Source: a virus. Taken from it: 38,744 nucleotides of DNA. The DNA is taken from positions 1 to 38,744 of IMG/VR virus record IMGVR_UViG_3300019754_000002. One strand, 5' to 3'. The translations under genes and the position numbers were made by a program. A model generated the notes under the pieces. That model was given only the letters and a program-made list of their open reading frames with translations, searched no databases and was not told where the DNA came from. This document shows positions 17,221 through 24,702 of the stretch, in pieces (the stretch's first letter is position 1; every line of letters starts with the position of its first letter).

Positions 17221-17328
17221 TTAATTCACCCCCACAAACTCGATCAAAATTTCAGGGGTGTAGACCAGTAGCAAGTAGCCGTGTTGAACTCTTAAGAAGG
17301 CTACTTGTTGGGCTTTGATTAGGTCCAT
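17221..17328 (-). CDS. Tiny protein of unknown function (35 aa)
   Basis: An ATG lies 3 nt after the stop of the 17332 gene and opens a 35-codon frame starting MDLIKAQQVAFLRVQHGYLL. The spacing suits translational coupling. A GGGCA/TGCCC hairpin follows about 10 nt after its stop. The inverted repeat AAGTAGCC/GGCTACTT lies within the coding sequence. Confidence 0.4.
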   Translation of the reverse strand: MDLIKAQQVAFLRVQHGYLLLVYTPEILIEFVGVN

Positions 17329-17331
17329 AAC

Positions 17332-17700
17332 TTAAATTTCGTAAGCTTTAATATTATACTCAAAGAAGCTTCGGGTATTTTCGTCAACTTCAATTTGATT
17401 ATCATAAAGCAAACTCATAAGCTCTTTGCCAGAAACGCCCACTTTTGAAGGCGAGATACTAACAAGTCTATTGAGTTGCAATGGCAGCAAATAAACCCCG
17501 ATATAATTGTCCGAATACTCAATTATAAACTCGTCAAAATCATAGAGCTTAAGCTTTCTTATTAACTCGGATTTTGGAAAGCATTCGTCGCAATAATCTT
17601 TTTCGCCATCTAGTGAAAACTCCTCATTTTCTTTAATATTACCGCAATCTTTACACTCGAAAGCAGTTTCATTTTCTAATTCGTCGCTATAGTTACTCAT
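17332..17700 (-). CDS. Zinc-ribbon protein of unknown function (122 aa)
   Basis: Near residues 15-40 a CxxC...CxxC ribbon is visible (CKDCG ... CDECF), followed by an alpha/beta domain. Its ATG overlaps the stop of the upstream 51-aa gene (ATGA), placing it in the leftward early operon. It could bind nucleic acid; no family is recognised. Confidence 0.65.
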   Translation of the reverse strand: MSNYSDELENETAFECKDCGNIKENEEFSLDGEKDYCDECFPKSELIRKLKLYDFDEFIIEYSDNYIGVYLLPLQLNRLVSISPSKVGVSGKELMSLLYDNQIEVDENTRSFFEYNIKAYEI

Positions 17701-17852
17701 TGCGCTTTAATTTTCTTAGTTAATATTCGTGTTTGACTCTTTAACATTTTAGAAATCTTAATTTCGACCGCCATGCGCTCTTCGGCCGTCTTTGCGTTTG
17801 CTCTCATTGCCTCAAATGTCTTATCTTGTCTTTTTTTCTGTTCTATTGTCAT
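17697..17852 (-). CDS. Small basic helical protein (51 aa)
   Basis: A 51-codon frame starting MTIEQKKRQDKTFEAMRANA, highly charged and helical. Its TGA overlaps the ATG of the next gene. Such small basic proteins are common in phage early operons; no function can be assigned. Confidence 0.6.
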   Translation of the reverse strand: MTIEQKKRQDKTFEAMRANAKTAEERMAVEIKISKMLKSQTRILTKKIKAQ

Positions 17853-17856
17853 GATT

Positions 17857-17928
17857 TCATTTCTTTAAATTCATTTTTCTTAATTCATTCAATTCTCTAA
17901 AAGTTGGATCTTGGTACAAAAGTTTCAT
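17857..17928 (-). CDS. Possible tiny peptide (23 aa)
   Basis: A 23-codon frame, MKLLYQDPTFRELNELRKMN then LKK, ends 5 nt before the start of the 51-aa gene. Spacing and composition fit the operon, but it is short enough to occur by chance. Confidence 0.3.
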   Translation of the reverse strand: MKLLYQDPTFRELNELRKMNLKK

Positions 17929-17982
17929 TTATGAAACAAATAAAACCATGTGTTGTAAAGCATGTTTTTGTAAGTTAGCTTT

Positions 17983-18495
17983 CTATGTGTGAAGTTTTCC
18001 ACCGCTCAACTCACATAAAAATTTTGAAACTATTTCCTGCTCTGGATTTCGCCATGCGTGATTTAGATAAACAATAGGCTCGTTATAATGATAGTGGTTA
18101 GCGTCGATATGCTCTTGACAAGCTTTTGATGTTAGGAACGTGTTTTTGTATTCGTATTCAATATTAACCCAAACTTTGCGCCAACCTTCATTAAGTTCAT
18201 CTTGCAAAAAACCTAAAATCTCGTCGGAATCCATTTCTTTAAATTGCTCTTGATTGTCATTATCTGACAGATATTGCTCCACATACTCGGCGATTTCTTC
18301 AACTGTTCGAAGTTCGTCCCCCTCGTCATTAACCCAAATCTCTTCGCCACACCCCTCATGCGCTGCGACCTCTTTTTTTGTTCTGATTTGAAACATGTGA
18401 GGCATTCGGGTACCTAGATTATCTTGCGAGGTCATTTCTTTTGATAATTCCATTAATGAATTATACATTTCGTCGGTTACTTCTATTGTTTTCAT
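17983..18495 (-). CDS. Acidic early protein of unknown function (170 aa)
   Basis: Soluble, strongly acidic (many E and D), with NEPIVYLNHAWRNPEQE near the C-terminus. No catalytic motif recognised; similar acidic proteins occur in phage early regions, sometimes as DNA mimics, which would be speculation here. It is driven by its own promoter inside the perfect 52-bp repeat and preceded by a terminator, so it is a separate transcription unit. Confidence 0.65.
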   Translation of the reverse strand: MKTIEVTDEMYNSLMELSKEMTSQDNLGTRMPHMFQIRTKKEVAAHEGCGEEIWVNDEGDELRTVEEIAEYVEQYLSDNDNQEQFKEMDSDEILGFLQDELNEGWRKVWVNIEYEYKNTFLTSKACQEHIDANHYHYNEPIVYLNHAWRNPEQEIVSKFLCELSGGKLHT

Positions 18496-18514
18496 ATTTT
18501 TATTGTTTTAAATT

Positions 18515-18566
18515 AACTTTCAACAAAGATACTCATTCTAAATTTAATAAAAAACATGTTTAAAAA
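18515..18566 (-). promoter_or_regulatory. Promoter module, copy 2 of the 52-bp repeat
   Basis: Identical to 5439-5490. The TATCTTTG box is at 18531-18524 on the minus strand; the upstream GTTTTTAAACATG element overlaps the T-run of the neighbouring terminator. Confidence 0.75.
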
Positions 18567-18603
18567 CACACAAAGCGCAAACAACTGAATGAATGCGCTT
18601 TGT
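18562..18603 (-). terminator. Intrinsic terminator after the YopX gene
   Basis: Minus strand: ACAAAGCGCA pairs perfectly with TGCGCTTTGT (10 bp, 14-nt loop), followed by GTGTTTTT. It ends the leftward transcript from 19061 just before the 52-bp promoter module. Confidence 0.85.
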
Positions 18604-18623
18604 GGGGTGTATAGATTGGTGTT

Positions 18624-19061
18624 TTATTTTAACAGTTCTTTATTTTCGTATACATTTCCGATCAATTCAAAAAATACGTTTGCTTTTTTAAGCATTTTTA
18701 AATATTGTTCAAAATTATACTTTTGATTATCGGATAAAGCGATAAAATAAAAAGAGAAGTTTTTAAAAACAACTTTATATTTTTTATTCACCTGATTCCG
18801 AATAATGTCACCCTCGTATATTTCTTTGTCATTTTTATCTTTCAATCCTGTAAATTGACCAACCGTTTCATGGTCTACTTCTATAACATAAGCTTTTTCT
18901 TTACCTTTTTCTTCATCAAAATATATTTGTTGTATTTGTTTCTGATTTTTGTCAGCATTATGGCTAAACCTTCTAGTTAAATAGCCACGAACAAACCCAT
19001 CTATAGCGTATCCTTTAAATTCTGGTATTGGTATGCCTCTAAATTTTATTTCTCTTTTCAT
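18624..19061 (-). CDS. YopX family protein (145 aa)
   Basis: The family pattern is clear: N-terminal REIKFRGI, central GQFTGLKDKNDKEIYEGDII, and C-terminal FELIGNVYEN. YopX proteins are common in phages of Bacteroidota and Firmicutes; their role is not known. Length is normal for the family. It is the last gene of its transcript, followed by a strong terminator. Confidence 0.9.
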   Translation of the reverse strand: MKREIKFRGIPIPEFKGYAIDGFVRGYLTRRFSHNADKNQKQIQQIYFDEEKGKEKAYVIEVDHETVGQFTGLKDKNDKEIYEGDIIRNQVNKKYKVVFKNFSFYFIALSDNQKYNFEQYLKMLKKANVFFELIGNVYENKELLK

Positions 19062-19075
19062 AATGTATAATTTAA

Positions 19076-19159
19076 TTACAATGCCGTTGCGTTAAAATAA
19101 ACTAGAATTGCAACAGCGGTTAGTATTAATGTTATTGTAAAGTAGTCTCTTTTTCTCAT
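19076..19159 (-). CDS. Tiny single-span membrane protein (27 aa)
   Basis: It reads MRKRDYFTITLILTAVAILV then YFNATAL: basic N-terminus and one hydrophobic helix. It overlaps the stop region of the 42-aa gene and lies 15 nt before the YopX start. Confidence 0.5.
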   Translation of the reverse strand: MRKRDYFTITLILTAVAILVYFNATAL

Positions 19160-19288
19160 CTATTCGCGATTTATCCAATTTAGAATCCTTTTTATTTTAC
19201 TTATGTTTGTAAAATCTTTGTCTGGTTTGCCGTTTTCCCTCTCGCTAACGAATAGGATTTTTCTAATGTGGTTGTAGACTATTTTCAT
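19160..19288 (-). CDS. Small basic protein (42 aa)
   Basis: Frame starting MKIVYNHIRKILFVSERENG. Its ATG overlaps the TGA of the RuvC-like gene (ATGA), which strongly suggests coupled translation. No known motif. Confidence 0.55.
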   Translation of the reverse strand: MKIVYNHIRKILFVSERENGKPDKDFTNISKIKRILNWINRE

Positions 19289-19722
19289 AAGATATATTTC
19301 ATTATGCACCTTAAAGCGTCTCTTTGCTCTTCATTGGTGCGTTTTAAATTTACATTGAATTGTTGTTGAACAAACTTATTGTCTATTTTTTTGAAATTAG
19401 GTTTATAAAATTCATAATCTAGTTCCAAATAAATACAAAACTGTTCAATTATATTTGTAGCTTCAAAATTGCGACCAACCGAAACACCAATTTTTGCTGC
19501 CACTTGCTTGTTTTTAGCTTTGTGAGCGTTAAATATTGCCTTGTTTTGCTCGCCTTTTTCAATTACTACCAGTACGCTAGTGCTTGTAAAGTTAGAAAAT
19601 ACGGCTAAATAATCAAACAAATCCATGTAGTTTAAATTATAAAGACATGTTTCTTTTGTATCCTTATTAAAGTAAGCAACCCCGCTTTTCTCTGTATCTG
19701 GGTCAATTCCTATATATATCAT
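19285..19722 (-). CDS. RuvC-like Holliday junction resolvase (145 aa)
   Basis: The RNase H-like/RuvC fold is indicated by the first strand YIGIDPDTEKSGVAYF with Asp7, a second acidic strand LVVIEKG with Glu55, and the C-terminal RDALRC with Asp135. The length suits phage RuvC-type resolvases, which cut branched replication and recombination intermediates before packaging. It overlaps its neighbours on both sides by 4 nt within the recombination operon. Confidence 0.8.
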   Translation of the reverse strand: MIYIGIDPDTEKSGVAYFNKDTKETCLYNLNYMDLFDYLAVFSNFTSTSVLVVIEKGEQNKAIFNAHKAKNKQVAAKIGVSVGRNFEATNIIEQFCIYLELDYEFYKPNFKKIDNKFVQQQFNVNLKRTNEEQRDALRCIMKYIL

Positions 19723-19988
19723 AATGCTTTTTCTATTTGTTTAATTTTATAAAGTCTATCTTTATAACAAAGACAGTAATAAACGCATATAAGCAATTTT
19801 TGACGGTCTTTAAATAAAACATAACCGCGCCTATTTGCAGCTCTTAAAATCACATTAATTTCGTCCATAAAGACAACCTTAACACAATTGTCTTGCTGCA
19901 ATTCCTTCTCAGCATCGCAAAAGTTTAAAAAGCGTCGGCCATCTGGAAGTAACCAGTTGTTTTTATATTTTATCGGTTTTAATCTCAT
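19719..19988 (-). CDS. Early protein of unknown function (89 aa)
   Basis: A basic protein with a hydrophobic, cysteine-containing stretch (LLICVYYCLCYKDRLYKI). It overlaps the resolvase start by 4 nt. A promoter (TACTTTTG at 20007-20000 with operator at 20040-20055) lies so close that the transcript would start only about 5 nt before the ATG. Confidence 0.6.
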   Translation of the reverse strand: MRLKPIKYKNNWLLPDGRRFLNFCDAEKELQQDNCVKVVFMDEINVILRAANRRGYVLFKDRQKLLICVYYCLCYKDRLYKIKQIEKAL

Positions 19989-19999
19989 GTTTTTTTCTT

Positions 20000-20055
20000 C
20001 AAAAGTAAGGCTTCTTTAAATAATTACAGAATTTAAAACTATGTTGTACAACACT
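20000..20055 (-). promoter_or_regulatory. Operator-spaced promoter, 20 kb
   Basis: In promoter orientation: AGTGTTGTACAACATA (20055-20040), 32 nt, TACTTTTG (20007-20000). No TTG lies at the usual upstream position. The operator overlaps the last codons of the upstream gene. Confidence 0.6.
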
Positions 20056-20311
20056 TTTTTGGAATGTTGCAAGGCTTGAACTCGCCCCAGTTTTCAAAAC
20101 TCTCTAAAGTTGTGTAAAATAGCTTGCCTAGATTCTCGTAAACTTCAATTTCTAAACCTAGATATTCATTCCACCACATAAAACCCGAACCCTCGACCGA
20201 AATCACAACTTTTAAGACCGTTTCTTTTGTCTCGGTTGCGATTATTTCGGCTTTCTTTTCGGGCTGCTTGAAAAGGCCTTGTTCAATTCTTTTCCTTTCT
20301 TCTGCTGTCAT
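20039..20311 (-). CDS. Early protein of unknown function (90 aa)
   Basis: N-terminal charged helix, then a beta-rich part (VLKVVISVEGSGFMWWNEYLG). The coding sequence ends inside the 20-kb operator. It overlaps the preceding 53-aa gene. No family recognised. Confidence 0.6.
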   Translation of the reverse strand: MTAEERKRIEQGLFKQPEKKAEIIATETKETVLKVVISVEGSGFMWWNEYLGLEIEVYENLGKLFYTTLESFENWGEFKPCNIPKKCCTT

Positions 20312-20444
20312 TTGTTAGCTCGTTTATTATTTTCGCATAGACTAAGGTTAAGCCTATACTCAAAATATTAGCCTCGCCATACCCCCAAACTTGCATAAAT
20401 ATATACAAGTTGTAGAAGTACGTGAGGGTATAGAATAGAGTCAT
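20283..20444 (-). CDS. Small hydrophobic protein (53 aa)
   Basis: Frame starting MTLFYTLTYFYNLYIFMQVW directly after the SSB stop codon (TAAATG), rich in aromatic residues with one or two possible membrane segments. It overlaps the start of the 20039 gene by 29 nt. Coupled position supports it; function unknown. Confidence 0.5.
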   Translation of the reverse strand: MTLFYTLTYFYNLYIFMQVWGYGEANILSIGLTLVYAKIINELTNDSRRKEKN

Positions 20445-20867
20445 TTAAAAGGGCATATCATCTTCGCCTTCGGGAATGTTTGGGCTCTTTGAAACACCAG
20501 CGCTCTTAACTTTGTCGACTGCGCTTTGTTGTTCGCTGTCTTTTTTACTTCCTATCATTTGCATATCTTTTACAACAATGTCGGTAAAGTATTTCTTTTC
20601 TCCGTCCTCTTCTGAAATTGTCGTTTTAATGCTTCCTTCTACATACAACTGCTGACCTTTTTTAACCCACTTTTCAACAACCTCGGCTAAGCCACGCCAG
20701 AAAACTAAATTATGCCACTCGGTTTTTTCTACCTTGTTACCTTCTTTATCTTTATAGCTTTCGCTAGTAGCTAACGACAAACGAGCATAAGCCGTTCCAT
20801 TATCTAATCGCTTAACTTCTGGATCTTTGCCCACATTTCCTACAAGTATTACTTTGTTTACTCCCAT
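20445..20867 (-). CDS. ssb: Single-stranded DNA-binding protein (140 aa)
   Basis: An OB-fold covers residues 1-110 (VNKVILVGNVGKDPEVKRLD, WHNLVFWRGLAEV, YVEGSIKTT, TDIVVKDMQMIG). A disordered linker follows, then the classic acidic tip EGEDDMPF that recruits partner proteins. Length and layout are those of bacterial-type SSB. It lies 5 nt after the exonuclease gene, forming an SSB-exonuclease recombination module. Confidence 0.95.
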   Translation of the reverse strand: MGVNKVILVGNVGKDPEVKRLDNGTAYARLSLATSESYKDKEGNKVEKTEWHNLVFWRGLAEVVEKWVKKGQQLYVEGSIKTTISEEDGEKKYFTDIVVKDMQMIGSKKDSEQQSAVDKVKSAGVSKSPNIPEGEDDMPF

Positions 20868-20872
20868 GTTTT

Positions 20873-21550
20873 TTATTTTAATAGTTTTATTTGCTCAACT
20901 TCTTTAAGAACTTCAGCTTTGATTTCTTTTAACGAATTTTCGATATTAAAAATCATATCTTCATCACGAACAATATTCAAATCAATAGCAGGTAAATTTG
21001 GATGGAACGAAGTCCAAATATTCACTTTTCTATCAGACACATACAATTCATATTGTAGCTGTTTGTAATATCCAGTATCAATCTTTTTTAATAAATCATT
21101 ATCCGAAAGTCTGTATTTTTCTGCTCTGGTTTTATCATCATTAACAATCGATAGATATTTCTTTTGTGTATTAAAGATAGGACATTTTATTTGATGTAAT
21201 GTATCTTTCCCAATTAACCCGTCTGGCGAACAGTGCGACCATTCGTCCAGAATTACCATTCCAACTATCTCGACACTTTCTAAAGTTCTGAATTCAAAAT
21301 CCTCTCTGGCTATTGGCTCAAACTCATGACCTCTTTCAGTATAAGCATTTCCAAAGAATTTTTTACTCTCAGTTTCAATGCCCGTAATCGTTTCTTCTAC
21401 CAGTCTATCTTTTAAATTTTGATAGCCTTTTGTGGTTTTGGGCATAAGCAAATCGGCTGCATTTGAAGCGCCTATTCTTCTTACTCTCTCTTGCATCCAC
21501 TCTTCCGAGTTTTGGACAATATCATATCTATAACTAGGCTTTAATTTCAT
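20873..21550 (-). CDS. YqaJ/lambda-exonuclease family recombination nuclease (225 aa)
   Basis: Family features in order: SEEWMQERVRRIGAS near residue 15-29, GHEFEPIARE with Glu76/78, SPDGLIG with Asp110, and KQLQYELY near 175 (the QhxxY motif). The metal-binding E-x-K element normally found 10 residues after the aspartate is here Q-I-K (Gln120, Lys122), so the second acidic ligand is replaced. Such enzymes resect dsDNA 5' to 3' for annealing with a partner protein. Whether this version is active is uncertain. Confidence 0.9.
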   Translation of the reverse strand: MKLKPSYRYDIVQNSEEWMQERVRRIGASNAADLLMPKTTKGYQNLKDRLVEETITGIETESKKFFGNAYTERGHEFEPIAREDFEFRTLESVEIVGMVILDEWSHCSPDGLIGKDTLHQIKCPIFNTQKKYLSIVNDDKTRAEKYRLSDNDLLKKIDTGYYKQLQYELYVSDRKVNIWTSFHPNLPAIDLNIVRDEDMIFNIENSLKEIKAEVLKEVEQIKLLK

Positions 21551-22055
21551 CAGCTTCTTTTATTAATTTTTGTTCGTTTTCTTTTGATAAGTTGTAAAAC
21601 TTAGTAATACCGTCAAGTTTTCTTGAACTCTTATATCGAGCTACAGCCGTAACCCATTTAGGACTGGCGGGTGTTAATTCTTCTTTTTTCACTATTGGGA
21701 GGGTAGGCGCAATCCTCAAAGCCCAATCCTTACCACCGCCAAAAGCTTTGTCCATTTCTTGCTGTAGTGTTACGTCTAAATTTATACTTGCCCAATCTTC
21801 AATATAAGGCGAACCGGTAAGCTTTTCTAACCTCTTTAAGTTAATGTTGGCAGAAAGAAGCATAGGCCTTTTAAAATATGGATTAGCTGCAAAATAAGCA
21901 ACCTTATACATCCCTTTTACACCTTTAACCTTAACCTCTTCGTATTTTACGCTAAGAAGCTTAACAACTATCGGCTTTCCTTCTGGCAAGACGTACGTTC
22001 CTATCCAGTCTTTATCTACTGTTTTCTTCCAGTGTGTTTTGATTTTCTCACTCAT
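21534..22055 (-). CDS. Conserved phage protein paired with the exonuclease (173 aa)
   Basis: It contains YFKRPMLLSANINLKRLEKL and TGSPYIEDW. This pattern is typical of a conserved phage protein found beside YqaJ nucleases, and the family role is thought to be in recombination. The frame is open upstream to 22088, but the promoter box at 22093-22086 excludes that start, so MSEKIKTHWKK at 22055 is preferred. It overlaps the exonuclease gene by 17 nt. Confidence 0.75.
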   Translation of the reverse strand: MSEKIKTHWKKTVDKDWIGTYVLPEGKPIVVKLLSVKYEEVKVKGVKGMYKVAYFAANPYFKRPMLLSANINLKRLEKLTGSPYIEDWASINLDVTLQQEMDKAFGGGKDWALRIAPTLPIVKKEELTPASPKWVTAVARYKSSRKLDGITKFYNLSKENEQKLIKEADEIKA

Positions 22056-22085
22056 AATATTTCTATTTTTTAATTTAACAATATG

Positions 22086-22141
22086 CAAAACTAATCAAAA
22101 TTCATAACTTTTAGCTAGCTTTGCGTATGTTGTGCAGCATA
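22086..22141 (-). promoter_or_regulatory. Operator-spaced promoter of the recombination operon
   Basis: In promoter orientation: TATGCTGCACAACATA (22141-22126), 32 nt, TAGTTTTG (22093-22086). Expected start near 22079. It lies between the coiled-coil gene and the exonuclease-SSB operon. Confidence 0.75.
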
Positions 22142-22143
22142 TT

Positions 22144-23226
22144 TTACTTGATATGATTAATTATTTTATCTATCAAAATTGCAGTATCTGACATTTTCTT
22201 CTTGTTCAACTCTGAATCGAAGGTGTATTTTGTTTTTAAATTTTCTAAGTCCGAAACTAAAGTTTTAAATTTCTCAGCGTCACCCTTTTGAAGTTCTGCT
22301 TCTTTTTCTTTTGCAATTCGCACACGCTCTAAACGTTCAGCTTCGGCTTTTGCTTTTAATTCAGCTTCAATTTGTTCTTTTGCCTTGCGTTCAGCTTCGG
22401 CTTTTGCCTCAAGTTCTGCTTGGATCTTTGCCTGCTTTTCGGCTTCAATTCTTGCCTTTCTAGCAGCTTCTTTTTTTTGCGCCTCTAATATAGCGGCTTG
22501 CTTTTTACGTTCAATTTCAGCCAATCTTTCACGCTCTAAACGTTCAGCTTCGGCTTTCTTTTGTTCTGCAAGCTTTTCTTCTAAAATTTTGCGTTCTCTT
22601 TCTTCAGCTTCTCTTTTTAATTTCAGGTTTTCAGCTTCAATTCTTTTGCGCTCTTTTTCTTGTTCAATCTTTTCTAAGCGCTCTTTTTCAATTAAAGCAA
22701 GTCTTTCAGCTTCGGCTTTGGCTTCGGCTTCAATTTTAGCTTTATGCGCTAATCTTACACCATTAAAATAATTTTCAAATACTTGGCTTTCCATTTCTCC
22801 CAAATTTGAAGGGATTAATTCAAAGTCAAGATAAGGCATTAATTCGACTTCTCTTGAAGTTGTTAATTTTTCAATACGCTCTTTTTCTAAATTATCGTAA
22901 TAATCCACAATCTCCTTGAGCTTATCTTCCATTTGTGTTACGCTTAAAGTGTGTTTATTTTTTAACGCATCGACAAAACGACCATAAGATAAGGCAACCG
23001 CCTTTTCTGCCGTGTGTATTTTTGCAATTCCAGTCCTTACTTTTACTAATTTTTTTCGCAAGTCGTTAGCCTTTGCGCAAAGAGATGGAGAGATTTCTTC
23101 TTTAATTAATTGATTGTAAATTAAAGTTAAAGATTCTTTTTCGCTAACTTTTGGACTGAATGATAATTCAATACTTTTCCCTTGTTTTTCTTCTAATCCA
23201 AATTCGGACGCTTTTACTAATTCCAT
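22144..23226 (-). CDS. Conserved phage coiled-coil protein (360 aa)
   Basis: Residues 1-150 are the conserved part (ANDLRKKLVKVRTGIAKIH ... GRFVDALKNK ... YYDNLEKERIEKL), a pattern seen upstream of phage recombination genes. Residues about 160-320 are a very long charged helix built of KAEAERLE-like repeats. A short C-terminal helix follows. It is probably an oligomeric early protein acting with the recombination module; the biochemical role is unknown. The repeat length may vary between relatives. Confidence 0.75.
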   Translation of the reverse strand: MELVKASEFGLEEKQGKSIELSFSPKVSEKESLTLIYNQLIKEEISPSLCAKANDLRKKLVKVRTGIAKIHTAEKAVALSYGRFVDALKNKHTLSVTQMEDKLKEIVDYYDNLEKERIEKLTTSREVELMPYLDFELIPSNLGEMESQVFENYFNGVRLAHKAKIEAEAKAEAERLALIEKERLEKIEQEKERKRIEAENLKLKREAEERERKILEEKLAEQKKAEAERLERERLAEIERKKQAAILEAQKKEAARKARIEAEKQAKIQAELEAKAEAERKAKEQIEAELKAKAEAERLERVRIAKEKEAELQKGDAEKFKTLVSDLENLKTKYTFDSELNKKKMSDTAILIDKIINHIK

Positions 23227-23259
23227 AATTCTATAATTTAATTTGTTATTAATTCAATG

Positions 23260-23315
23260 CAAAACTAATCAAAATCAACTTAGTTTTACTATTTTTCACT
23301 ATGTTATAAAACAGA
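23260..23315 (-). promoter_or_regulatory. Operator-spaced promoter of the coiled-coil gene
   Basis: In promoter orientation: TCTGTTTTATAACATA (23315-23300), 32 nt, TAGTTTTG (23267-23260). The operator overlaps the stop codon of the 23304 gene and a TTATAAC box. It is the weakest match to the consensus but keeps the exact spacing. Confidence 0.55.
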
Positions 23316-23534
23316 TTTTAATCTATGTCTTAATTTTGTTAAAGGGTAAAATTTTCGCTTTCTATTGTATATCAAATAATACCCTTTAACATTATTCTTA
23401 ATGCTCACCTTTATTTCTCGCTCACCAATATACTTAAATTTACACAACTTGTCCTTGACTTTATGAGCTTTTCTGTACATAATATTGTCTTTTATTATGT
23501 AATTATTGAAGCCTATTAAGGCAAAGATTTTCAT
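23304..23534 (-). CDS. Small very basic protein (76 aa)
   Basis: Rich in Lys, Arg and Tyr (VKGYYLIYNRKRKFYPLTKL), with net positive charge suggesting nucleic-acid binding. No family recognised. It follows the half site at 23556-23590 and its TAA lies in a TTATAAC box, so it may be a cassette that lost its downstream arm to the phage promoter. Confidence 0.55.
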   Translation of the reverse strand: MKIFALIGFNNYIIKDNIMYRKAHKVKDKLCKFKYIGEREIKVSIKNNVKGYYLIYNRKRKFYPLTKLRHRLKSVL

Positions 23535-23552
23535 ATAGTTGTGGGGGTTTTA

Positions 23553-23590
23553 GTATAATGAGGGTGTGTAAGTTCCTACGTTATTTACAA
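23553..23590 (-). repeat. Half cassette-end site, copy 2
   Basis: Minus strand: AAATAAC (overlapping the TAA stop of the 23585 gene), GTAGG, AACTTACA, then CACCCTCATTATACTAAAA. Same element as at 15665-15709 and 33297-33342. No facing GTTA box. Confidence 0.65.
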
Positions 23591-23770
23591 CTCTTCAAAC
23601 GTAACTTTTAAGCCAATGTGCTTGAGTGTTTCGTTTAAAAACTTTACATTGCGCTCAATCCTTTGTTTTAATCCAGCTTTGTTTTTAGCTGAATATCCTA
23701 AAAATTTAGATAAAGCAACCCAAGTTCTGAACTCAGATTGCTTTATTTTGTTTGTTATTTCTTCCATCAT
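23585..23770 (-). CDS. Small protein with helix-turn-helix character (61 aa)
   Basis: Sequence such as FRTWVALSKFLGYSAKNKAG LKQRIERN suggests two or three helices like a compact DNA-binding domain; this is a pattern judgement only. Its start overlaps the stop of the 23767 gene (ATGATGG), so the two are translationally coupled, as often seen with regulator or toxin-antitoxin pairs. Confidence 0.55.
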   Translation of the reverse strand: MMEEITNKIKQSEFRTWVALSKFLGYSAKNKAGLKQRIERNVKFLNETLKHIGLKVTFEEL

Positions 23771-24501
23771 ATCATATCGTAAGTTAGTCCGTTTGTGAAA
23801 ATTCTATTCCAAATTAGTTCCTCATCTTCATTAGAATTATTTTTTTCTTCCTTGAAATTAGAATAAAACTTATTACAAAGTTCGAACTCTGCATTTCTTT
23901 CTGTCTCCGTTTTGAACCAAAAAGTTCCAACGTAAAAATTATCTTTTGAAGTTTTATTAAATCCGCAACCTCTTTCAAATTCTATTCCCAAGCCTAAATT
24001 AGAATAATCTACAAATTCAGAATCTTCTTCAATAACTTCCTCTTTAATAACTTTGAAATCGTTATTAACAAAATCAGTAACTGCATAATAATAGCTTTCA
24101 TAATTACCTAGCTTGTAATTATTAATAAAATCTTCTACTCGTTCCAATTTGCCAAAAGGTATTTCAATAACCTTATATTCGTCTCTGTAATCAGTTTCCT
24201 GTACAGCTACCTTTCTAGTCGAATATGCTTTAAATTCCTTTTCTTTAGAAAAAATAACAGCATATACGTTAGTACTGTCATTAGGTCTATATTGAATAGA
24301 TGTACTACCACTTTCCATCTTTATTTGAACTTTTGAGTCCCAACCTTCCGAAGAATGGTAACGGTACAAATTAGAGTATTTGACTTTATCAATAGCAAAG
24401 TCAAAACTAACGGCGATTTGATTACCATTTTCAGAATCAAATATAGTTTGTTCTTTTTTGTTTTCTTGACTATTGTTATGTATATCAGTTAAATTTTTCA
24501 T
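23767..24501 (-). CDS. Protein of unknown function (244 aa)
   Basis: A soluble acidic protein with beta-rich N-terminal half (AVSFDFAIDKVKYSNLYRYH) and helical C-terminus. No recognisable motif. It has its own Bacteroidota-type promoter at 24540-24569 and is coupled to the 61-aa protein. It lies at the downstream end of the cassette array, after site A8. Confidence 0.6.
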   Translation of the reverse strand: MKNLTDIHNNSQENKKEQTIFDSENGNQIAVSFDFAIDKVKYSNLYRYHSSEGWDSKVQIKMESGSTSIQYRPNDSTNVYAVIFSKEKEFKAYSTRKVAVQETDYRDEYKVIEIPFGKLERVEDFINNYKLGNYESYYYAVTDFVNNDFKVIKEEVIEEDSEFVDYSNLGLGIEFERGCGFNKTSKDNFYVGTFWFKTETERNAEFELCNKFYSNFKEEKNNSNEDEELIWNRIFTNGLTYDMI

Positions 24502-24539
24502 GATTTCTATTTGCTAATGATTAGTATTAATTTCTGATA

Positions 24540-24569
24540 CAAAGATAAACAAAGTTTTTATATATGCAA
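24540..24569 (-). promoter_or_regulatory. Promoter of the 24501 gene pair
   Basis: Minus strand TTG (24569-24567), 19 nt, TATCTTTG (24547-24540), followed by GTATCA. The flanks (TTGCATATAT ... TTATCTTTGTATCA) match those of the promoter at 27434-27464. Confidence 0.75.
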
Positions 24570-24609
24570 ACTAATTAACATTTTTTAACATTTAAAAGAA
24601 AAATAAAGT

Positions 24610-24697
24610 AAATAACATTGTAATTAATATAACGCAATAGCGCCTTATCACTTAGTTTGCTGCAATAAGGCGCTATATAATTACATTTTCGTTATAT
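24610..24697 (-). other. attC-like site (A8)
   Basis: Minus strand: ATATAAC, GAAAA, arm TGTAATTA, inner arm ATAGCGCCTTAT, loop, inner arm ATAAGGCGCTAT, 10 unpaired nt, arm TAATTACA, AT, GTTATTT. Both arm pairs are perfect. It lies 6 nt after the stop of the 24703 gene. Confidence 0.85.
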
Positions 24698-24702
24698 GGC
24701 AA

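Noticed and set aside
17272-17304. Inverted repeat AAGTAGCC/GGCTACTT as a terminator
   Set aside because: No T-run on either strand and it lies within a likely small coding frame.
17949-17964. Operator-like TGTGTTGTAAAGCATG
   Set aside because: No TAnnTTTG box 32 nt away on either strand; best nearby box is a poor match at 24 nt.
22385-22771. Rightward frame of 128 codons rich in Ser, Ala and Phe
   Set aside because: Antisense of the KAEAERLE coiled-coil repeats; composition is that expected of a shadow frame.
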